Shown one piece after another: positions 38,632 to 47,108 of a stretch of DNA of 47,108 nucleotides (position 1 is its first letter; every line of letters begins with the position of its first letter). The notes under the pieces were generated by a model, which searched no databases, was not told the DNA's origin, and saw only the letters and a program-made list of their open reading frames with translations. The position numbers were made by a program, and so were the translations under genes. Origin of the DNA: Saccoglossus kowalevskii (taxonomy: Eukaryota > Hemichordata > Enteropneusta > Harrimaniidae); the NCBI RefSeq assembly GCF_000003605.2, contig NW_003133823.1, positions 1 through 47,108 on the forward strand. The letters are read 5' to 3'.

Positions 38632-40919
38632 ACGACCTGACCATCCATGGGATGTCACGGACCACTACAACACTGTGACATGACCGTCCATGGGATGTCA
38701 TTGACCACTACAGCACTAAGAACTGACCATCCATGGCGTATCATTGACCACTACAGCACTATGACCTGACCATCCATGTGATGTCATTGACCACTACAAA
38801 ACTATGACATGACAATCCATGGGATGTCACTGACCTCCTACAACACTATGACATGACCATCCATGGGATATCATTGACCATTACAGCACTAAGACCTGAC
38901 CATCCATGGGATGTCATTGACCACTACAACAGTATGACCTGACCATTCATGGGATGTCATTGACCACTACAACACTATGACCTGACCATCCATGGGATGT
39001 CACTGACCTGACCATCCATGGGGTGTCACTGACCACTGCAACACTATGACCTGATCATCCATGGGATGTCACAGACCACTACAGCACTAAGACCTGACCA
39101 TCCATGGGATGTCATTGACCACTACAAAACTATGACCTGACCATCCATGGGATGTTACAGTCCACTACAACACTATAACCTGACCATCCATGGAATGGCA
39201 TTGACCACTACAACACTATAACCTGACCATCCATGGGATGTCACTGACCACTACAACACAATGACCTGACCATCCATGGGATGTCACTAACCACTACAAT
39301 ACTATGATCTGACCATCCATGGAATTTCACTGACAACTACAACACTATGACCTGACCATCCATGGGGAGTCACTGACCACTACAACACTATGACCTGACC
39401 ATCCATGGGATGTCACTGACCTGACCATCCATGGGGTGTCACTGACCACTGCAACACTATGACCTGACCATCCATGGGATGTCATAGACCACTACAACAC
39501 TATGACCTGACCATCCATGGGATGTCACTGACCACTACAAAACTATGACCTGACCATCCATGGGATGTTACAGTCCACTACAACAATATAACCTGACCAT
39601 CCATGGAATGGCATTGACCACTACAACACTATGACCTGACCATCCTTGGGATGTCATTGACAACTACAGCACTAAGACCTGACCATCCATGGGATGTCAC
39701 TGACCAATACAACACTGTGACATTACCATCCATGGGATATCATTGACCACTACAGCACTAAGACCTAACCATCCACGGGATGTCACTGACCATTACAAAA
39801 CTACGACCTGACCATCCATGGGATGTCACGGACCACTACAACACTGTGACATGACCGTCCATGGGATGTCATTGACCACTACAGCACTAAGAACTGACCA
39901 TCCATGGCGTATCATTGACCACTACAGCACTATGACCTGACCATCCATGTGATGTCATTGACCACTACAAAACTATGACATGACAATCCATGGGATGTCA
40001 CTGACCTCCTACAACACTATGACATGACCATCCATGGGATATCATTGACCATTACAGCACTAAGACCTGACCATCCATGGGATGTCATTGACCACTACAA
40101 CAGTATGACCTGACCATCCATGGGATGTCACTGACCACTACAAAACTATGACCTGACCATCCATGGGATGTTACAGTCCACTACAACAATATAACCTGAC
40201 CATCCATGGGATGTCATTGACCACTACAACAGTATGACCTGACCATCCATGGGATGTCATTGACCACTACAACACTATGACCTGACCATCCATGGGATGT
40301 CATTGACCACTACAGCACTAAGACCTGACCATCCACGGGATGTCACTGACAACTACAAAACTACGACCTGACCATCCATGGGATGTCACTGACCACTACA
40401 ACACTGTGACATGACCATCCAAGGAATGTCATTGACCACTACAGCACTAAGACCTGACCATCCATCCATGGGATGTCATTGACCACTACAACACGATGTC
40501 CTGACCATCCATGGAATGGCATTGACCGGTACAATACTATGACCTGACCATCCATGGGGAGTCACTGACCACTACAACACTATGACCTGACCATCCATGG
40601 GATGTCACTGACCTGACCATCCATGGGGTGTCACTGACCACTGCAACACTATGACCTGACCATCCATGGGATGTCATAGACCACTACAACACTATGACCT
40701 GACCATCCATGGGATGTCACTGACCACTACAAAACTATGACCTGACCATCCATGGGATGTTACAGTCCACTACAACAATATAACCTGACCATCCATGGAA
40801 TGGCATTGACCACTACAACACTATGACCTGACCATCCATGGGATGTCATTGACAACTACAGCACTAAGACCTGACCATCCATGGGATGTCATTGACCACT
40901 ACAAAACTATGACCTGACC

Positions 40920-41340
40920 ATCCATGGGATGTCATTGACAACTACAGCACTAAGACCTGACCATCCGAGGGATGTCATTGACCACTACAGCACTAAGACC
41001 TGAGCATCCACGGGATGTCACTGACCACTACAAAACTAGGACCTGACCATCCATGGGATGTCATTGACAACTACAGCACTAAGACCTGACCATCCGAGGG
41101 ATGTCATTGACCACTACAGCACTAAGACCTGACCATCCATGGGATGTCATTGACCACTACAGCACTAAGACCTGAGCATCCACGGGATGTCACTGACCAC
41201 TACAAAACTAGGACCTGACCATCCATGGGATGTCATTGACACTACAGCACTAAGACCTGACCATCCGAGGGATGTCATTGACCACTACAGCACTAAGACC
41301 TGACCATCCATGGGATGTCATTGACCACTACAGCACTAAG
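40920..41340. repeat. 172-bp tetramer expansion
   Basis: A four-unit block (CCGAGGG unit, A unit, GAGCATCCACGGG unit, AAAACTAGGACC unit) is repeated. AAAACTAGG lies at 41032 and 41204, 172 bases apart, and CCGAGGG occurs three times. Some copies lack one A unit, and near 41238 a base is missing in GTCATTGACACTAC. Single copies of this tetramer occur near 18.9, 22.4 and 23.7 kb. Confidence 0.75.
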
Positions 41341-42173
41341 ACCTAACCATCCATTGGGATGTCACTGACCACTACAAAACTACGACCTGACCATCCATCA
41401 TCCATGGGATGTCACTGACCACTACAACACTGTGACATGACCATCCAAAGAATGTTATTGATCACTACAGCACTAAGACCTGACCATCCATCTATGGATG
41501 TCATTGACCACTACAACACTGTGACATGACCATCCATGGGATGTCATTGACCACTACAACACTGTGACATGACCATCCATGTGATGTCATTGACCACTAC
41601 AACACTATGACCTGACCATCCATGGAATGTCATTGACCACTACAGCACTAAGACCTGACCATCCATGGGATGTCATTGACCACTACAGCACTAAGACCTG
41701 ACCATCCATGGCATGTCGTTGACCACTACAGCACTAAGACCTGACCATCCACGGGATGTCATTGACCACTACAGCACTAAGACCTGACCATCCATGGGAT
41801 GTCATTGACCACTACTGCACTAAGACCTGACCATCCATGGGATGTCATTGACCACTACAGCACTAAGACCTGACCATTACGAGATGTCACTGACCACTAC
41901 AAATCTACGACCTGACCATCCATGGGATGTCACTGACCACTACAACACTGTGACATGACCATCCATGGGATGTCATTGATCACTACAGCACTAAGACCTG
42001 ACCATCCATGGGATGTCATTGACCACTACAGCACTAAGACCTGACCATCCACGAGATGTCACTGACCACTACAAAACTACGACCTGACCATCCATGGGAT
42101 GTCACTGACCACTACAACACTGTGACATGACCATCCATGGGATGTCATTGATCACTACAGCACTAAGACCTGA

Positions 42174-44157
42174 CCATCCATCCATGGGATGTCATTGACC
42201 ACTACAACAGTATGACCTGACCATCCATGGGATGTCATTGACCACTACAACACTGTGACATGACCATCCATGGGATGTCATTGACCATTACAACACTGTG
42301 ACATGACCATTCAAGTGATGTCATTGACCACTACAACACTATGACCTGACCATCCATGGGATGTCACTGACCACTACAACACTGTGACATGACCATCCAT
42401 GGGATGTCACTGACCACTACAACACTGTGACATGACCATCCGTGGGATGTCATTGACCACTACAGCACTAAGACCTGACCATCAATGGGATGTCATTGAC
42501 CACTACAACACTATGACCTGACCATCCATGGGATGTCATTGACCACTACAGCACTAAGACCTGACCATTACGAGATGTCACTGACCACTACAAATCTACG
42601 ACCTGACCATCCATGGGATGTCACTGACCACTACAACACTGTGACATGACCATCCATGGGATGTCATTGATCACTACAGCACTAAGACCTGACCATCCAT
42701 GGGATGTCATTGACCACTACAGCACTAAGACCTGACCATCCACGAGATGTCACTGACCACTACAAAACTACGACCTGACCATCCATGGGATGTCACTGAC
42801 CACTACAACACTGTGACATGACCATCCATGGGATGTCATTGATCACTACAGCACTAAGACCTGACCATCCATCCATGGGATGTCATTGACCACTACAACA
42901 GTATGACCTGACCATCCATGGGATGTCATTGACCACTACAACACTGTGACATGACCATCCATGGGATGTCATTGACCATTACAACACTGTGACATGACCA
43001 TTCAAGTGATGTCATTGACCACTACAACACTATGACCTGACCATCCATGGGATGTCACTGACCACTACAACACTGTGACATGACCATCCATGGGATGTCA
43101 CTGACCACTACAACACTGTGACATGACCATCCGTGGGATGTCATTGACCACTACAGCACTAAGACCTGACCATCAATGGGATGTCATTGACCACTACAAC
43201 ACTATGACCTGACCATCCATGGGATGTCACTGATCACTACAACACTGTGACATGACCATCCATGGGATGTCATTGACCACTACAGCACTAAGACCTGACC
43301 ATCCACGGGATGTCACTGACCACTACAAAACTACGACCTGACCATCCATGGGAGGTCATTGTCCACTACAGCACTAAGACCTGACCATCCATGGGATGTC
43401 ATTGACCACTACAGCACTAAGACCTGACCATCCACAGAATGTCACTGACCACTACAAAACTACGACCTGACCATCCATGGGATGTCACTCACCACTACAA
43501 CACTGTGACATGACCATCCATGGGATGTCATTGACCACTACAACACTGTGACATGACCATCCATGTGATGTCATTGACCACTACAACACTATGACCTGAC
43601 CATCCATGGAATGTCATTGACCACTACAACACTAAGACCTGACCATCCATGGGATGTCATTGACCACTACAGCACTAAGACCTGACCATCCATGGCATGT
43701 CGTTGACCACTACAGCACTAAGACCTGACCATCCACGGGATGTCATTGACCACTACAGCACTAAGACCTGACCATCCATGGGATGTCATTGACCACTACT
43801 GTACTAAGACCTGACCATCCATGGGATGTCATTGACCACTACAGCACTAAGACCTGACCATTACGAGATGTCACTGACCACTACAAATCTACGACCTGAC
43901 CATCCATGGGATGTCACTGACCACTACAACACTGTGACATGACCATCCATGGGATGTCATTGATCACTACAGCACTAAGACCTGACCATCCATGGGATGT
44001 CATTGACCACTACAGCACTAAGACCTGACCATCCACGAGATGTCACTGACCACTACAAAACTACGACCTGACCATCCATGGGATGTCACTGACCACTACA
44101 ACACTGTGACATGACCATCCATGGGATGTCATTGATCACTACAGCACTAAGACCTGA
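42174..44157. repeat. 691-bp and 1,293-bp higher-order units
   Basis: CCATCCATCCATGGG lies at 42174, 42865 and 44158. The 691-base spacing is 16 x 43 plus 4 (slippage insertion) minus 1 (CCATTACGAG). The 1,293-base spacing is 30 x 43 plus the same net 3. CATGGGAGGTCATTGTCC at about 43346 and 44639 is also 1,293 apart, confirming the longer unit. Confidence 0.8.
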
Positions 44158-44638
44158 CCATCCATCCATGGGATGTCATTGACCACTACAACAGTATGAC
44201 CTGACCATCCATGGGATGTCATTGACCACTACAACACTGTGACATGACCATCCATGGGATGTCATTGACCATTACAACACTGTGACATGACCATTCAAGT
44301 GATGTCATTGACCACTACAACACTATGACCTGACCATCCATGGGATGTCACTGACCACTACAACACTGTGACATGACCATCCATGGGATGTCACTGACCA
44401 CTACAACACTGTGACATGACCATCCGTGGGATGTCATTGACCACTACAGCACTAAGACCTGACCATCAATGGGATGTCATTGACCACTACAACACTATGA
44501 CCTGACCATCCATGGGATGTCACTGATCACTACAACACTGTGACATGACCATCCATGGGATGTCATTGACCACTACAGCACTAAGACCTGACCATCCACG
44601 GGATGTCACTGACCACTACAAAACTACGACCTGACCAT

Positions 44639-45670
44639 CCATGGGAGGTCATTGTCCACTACAGCACTAAGACCTGACCATCCATGGGATGTCATTGACC
44701 ACTACAGCACTAAGACCTGACCATCCACAGAATGTCACTGACCACTACAAAACTACGACCTGACCATCCATGGGATGTCACTCACCACTACAACACTGTG
44801 ACATGACCATCCATGGGATGTCATTGACCACTACAGCACTAAGACCTGACCATCCATGGGATGTCACTGACCACTACAACACTGTGACATGACCATCCAT
44901 GGGATGTCACTGACCACTACAACACTGTGACATGACCATCCGTGGGATGTCATTGACCACTACAGCACTAAGACCTGACCATCAATGGGATGTCATTGAC
45001 CACTACAACACTATGACCTGACCATCCATGGGATGTCACTGATCACTACAACACTGTGACATGACCATCCATGGGATGTCATTGACCACTACAGCACTAA
45101 GACCTGACCATCCACGGGATGCCACTGACCACTACAAAACTACGACCTGACCATCCATGGGAGGTCATTGTCCACTACAGCACTAAGACCTGACCATCCA
45201 TGGGATGTCATTGACCACTACAGCACTAAGACCTGACCATCCACAGAATGTCACTGACCACTACAAAACTACGACCTGACCATCCATGGGATGTCACTGA
45301 CCACTACAACACTGTGACATGACCATCCATGGGATGTCATTGACCACTACAGCACTAAGACCTGACCATCCATGGGATGTCACTGACCACTACAACACTG
45401 TGACATGACCATCCATGGGATGTCATTGTCCACTACAGCACTAAGACCTGACCATCCATGGGATGTCATTGACCACTACAGCACCAAGACCTGACCATCT
45501 ATGGGATGTCATTGACCACTACAGCACTAACATCTGACCATCCACGCGATGTCACTGACCACTACAAAACTACGACCTGACCATCCATGGGACGTCATTG
45601 ACCACTACAGCACTAAGACCTGATCACCCATGGGATGTCATTGACCACTACAACACTAAGACCTGACCAT
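44639..45670. repeat. 516-bp (12-mer) repeat
   Basis: CCATGGGAGGTCATTGTCC at 44639 recurs at 45155, exactly 516 bases (12 x 43) later, with matching CACAGAATG, CCGTGGG and CATCAATGGG units around it. The later copy has a private GGGATGCCACTG near 45117. Confidence 0.65.
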
Positions 45671-45839
45671 CCATGGGATGTCACTGACCACTACAACACT
45701 GTGACATGACCATCCATGGGATGTCATTGACCATTACAACACTAAGACCTGACCATCCATGGGATGTCATTGACCACTACAGCACTAATACCTGACCATC
45801 CATGTGATGTCATTGACCACTACAGCACTAAGACCAGAC

Positions 45840-46470
45840 CATCCATGGGATGTCATTGACCACTACTGCACTAAGACCTGACCATCCATGGGATTTCATT
45901 GACCACTACAGCACTAAGACCTGACCATTACGAGATGTCACTGACCACTACAAATCTACGACCTGACCATCCATGGGATGTCATTGACCACTACAACACT
46001 GTGACATGACCATCCATGGGATGTCATAAACCACTACAGCACTAAGACCTGACCATCTATGGGATGTCTTTGACCACTACAGCATTAAGATCTGACCATC
46101 CATGCGATGTCAGTGACCACTACAAAACTACGACCTGACCATCCATGGGACGACATTGACCACTACAGCACTAAGACCTGATCACCCATGGGATGTCATT
46201 GACCACTACAACACTAAGACCTGACCATCCATGGGATGTCACTGACCACTACAACACTGTGACATGACCATCCATGGGATGTCATTGACCATTACAACAC
46301 TAAGACCTGACCATCCATGGGATGTCATTGACCACTACAGCACTAATACCTGACCATCCATGTGATGTCATTGACCACTACAGCACTAAGACCAGACCAT
46401 CCAAGGGATATCATTGACCACTACAACACTGTGACATAACCATCCATGGGATGTCATTGACCACAACAGC
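45840..46470. repeat. block nearly identical to 3,049-3,680
   Basis: GATTTCATTG at 3101/45892 and GTGACATAACC at 3640/46431 both give an offset of exactly 42,791 with no indel between. The rare units CCATTACGAG, GTCATAAACC, GTCTTTGACC, GCATTAAGATC, CATGCGATGTCAGTG and GGGACGACATTG match in order. Only about two base differences were noticed in roughly 630 bases (AATACTAAG and ACTGCACTAATACC in the earlier copy). Confidence 0.85.
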
Positions 46471-46599
46471 ACTAAGACCTGACCATCCACGGGATGTCAT
46501 TGACCACTACAGCACTAAGACCTGACCATCCATGGGATGTCATTGACCACTACTGCACTAAGACCTGACCATCCATGGGATGTCATTGACCACTACAGC

Positions 46600-47108
46600 A
46601 CTAAGACCTGACCATCCACAGAATGTCACTGACCACTACAAAACTACGACCTGACCATCCATGGGATGTCATTGACCATTACAACACTGTGACATGACCA
46701 TTCAAGTGATGTCATTGACCACTACAACACTATGACCTGACCATCCATGGGATGTCACTGACCACTACAACACTGTGACATGACCATCCATGGGATGTCA
46801 CTGACCACTACAACACTGTGACATGACCATCCGTGGGATGTCATTGACCACTACAGCACTAAGACCTGACCATCTATGGGATGTCATTGACCACTACAGC
46901 ACTAACATCTGACCATCCACGCGATGTCACTGACCACTACAAAACTACGACCTGACCATCCATGGGACGTCATTGACCACTACAGCACTAAGACCTGATC
47001 ACCCATGGGATGTCATTGACCACTACAACACTAAGACCTGACCATCCATGGATGTCACTGACCACTACAACACTGTGACATGACCATCCATGGGATGTCA
47101 TTGACCAT
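46600..47108. repeat. block repeated from 32.5-33.0 kb
   Basis: CCACAGAATG at 32517 and 46616 gives an offset of 14,099. The following units match to the window end: GACCATTACAAC, CCATTCAAGTG, CCGTGGG, CCATCTATGGG, CACGCGATG, GGGACGTC and GATCACCCATGG. This copy has a one-base loss in CCATGGATGTC near 47045. Confidence 0.75.

Larger units (their letters stand above)
35987..40626. repeat. six 26-bp truncated monomers
   Basis: Truncated units with the 17-base TGACC deletion start at 35987, 37479, 38238, 38996, 39409 and 40601. The pair 37479/38238 is 759 bases apart and belongs to the tandem duplication there. All are followed by a GGGGTGTCAC unit. Confidence 0.8.
35861..41340. repeat. type 2 domain, fifth and longest
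   Basis: The longest D-rich block, with GGAATGGCATTGACCGG units at about 35898, 37391, 38150 and 40513, GATGTTACAGTCC at six or more places, GAATTTCAC at 39322, and six truncated units. It contains the 344-base pair at 36.25-36.93 kb, the 759-base pair at 37.1-38.6 kb, and a tetramer expansion at 40.9-41.3 kb. Confidence 0.7.
1..47108. repeat. 43-bp satellite array filling the window
   Basis: The entire window is head-to-tail copies of a unit of about 43 bases in a single orientation, roughly 1,095 units. An exact consensus unit lies at 101-143 (8 G, 13 C, 13 A, 9 T; about 49% GC). Landmarks in order are GACCTGACCATCC, ATGGGATGTCA, YTGACCACTACA and a variable tail. Spacing of shared markers is an exact multiple of 43 over long stretches, for example GTGACATG at 228, 486, 572, 658 and 916. 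Because 43 is not a multiple of 3, stops in the unit rotate through all frames and block long reading frames on both strands. Nothing non-repetitive is seen anywhere. Array length and layered higher-order copies indicate eukaryotic heterochromatin; the exact chromosomal location and species are unknown. Confidence 0.97.
41341..47108. repeat. type 1 domain, sixth (runs off window)
   Basis: A, B and C units with the same rare markers as the 28.3-35.5 kb domain (CCATTCAAGTG, CATGGCATGTCG, CCATTACGAG, CCATCCATCATCC at 41391). It is a mosaic of recent copies: 691- and 1,293-base units, a 516-base repeat, a block shared with 28.7-29.8 kb, one shared with 3.05-3.68 kb and one shared with 32.5-33.0 kb. 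The array continues past the window end. Confidence 0.75.

Noticed and set aside
1-47108. CRISPR array
   Set aside because: Repeats of about 43 bases are contiguous with no unique spacers, variation is point-like and shared between units, and the array has over a thousand units.
1-47108. CENP-B box (TTCG....A..CGGG)
   Set aside because: Units with CCACGGGATG contain CGGG, but the required A three bases upstream is C and there is no TTCG at the right distance. The match is partial and probably accidental.
1-47108. tRNA, rRNA, telomeric repeat or transposon insertion
   Set aside because: I found no cloverleaf-like segment, no TTAGGG/TTTAGGG runs, no terminal inverted or long terminal repeats and no stretch departing from the monomer for more than a few bases.
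1-47108. Naming the species or a known satellite family
   Set aside because: I do not recognise the unit, and composition alone cannot place it; only a database search could.

Overview
The whole 47,108-base window is one uninterrupted tandem satellite array. The unit is about 43 bases, all copies face the same way, and there are roughly 1,095 of them. I see no protein gene, RNA gene, transposon insertion, CRISPR array, telomeric tract or unique-sequence island. An array this long, with layered higher-order repeats, points to a eukaryotic chromosome (pericentromeric, centromeric, subtelomeric or other heterochromatin). The species cannot be told from this sequence. Recurrent CG/TG/CA alternation at a few fixed monomer positions suggests a genome that methylates CpG.

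Monomer. An exact consensus copy lies at 101-143 (about 49% GC). It carries the conserved core TGACCATCCATGGGATGTCA (hairpin-capable, with an NcoI-type CCATGG), the dyad GTCAYTGAC, and a variable tail that defines four families: A (tail GCACTAAGACC), B (ACACTGTGACATG), C (AAAACTACGACC) and D (ACACTATGACC). Both halves of the unit begin with TGACCA, so it may descend from a 21-22 base repeat.

Higher-order structure. Two kinds of domain alternate. Type 1 is built mostly of A-A-C-B style tetramers (4 x 43 = 172 bases) and occupies about 1-6780, 8111-14690, 17201-19670, 21641-25600, 28321-35500 and 41341-47108. Type 2 is D-rich, with marker monomers (GGAATGGCATTG, GATGTTACAGTCC, GGAATTTCAC, a 26-base truncated unit), and occupies about 6781-8110, 14691-17200, 19671-21640, 25601-28320 and 35861-41340. 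The edges are gradual and good to a few hundred bases. Segmental copies overlie this: a 1,075-base 25-mer (1-2119), a 2,641-base tandem pair (about 30.8-35.5 kb), a 759-base tandem pair with a visible fusion monomer (37112-38631), 691- and 1,293-base units (41.9-45.2 kb), and near-identical blocks 5.7, 10.4, 14.8 and 42.8 kb apart. The one patch of disordered sequence is 35500-35860.

The pattern suits array growth by unequal exchange and segmental amplification. The most testable functional idea is speculative: every unit carries a nuclear-receptor-like inverted half-site pair, close to AGGTCA-N-TGACCT, with ten copies one base short of that consensus. All positions were read by eye; block edges are approximate, marker positions are usually good to 1-3 bases.
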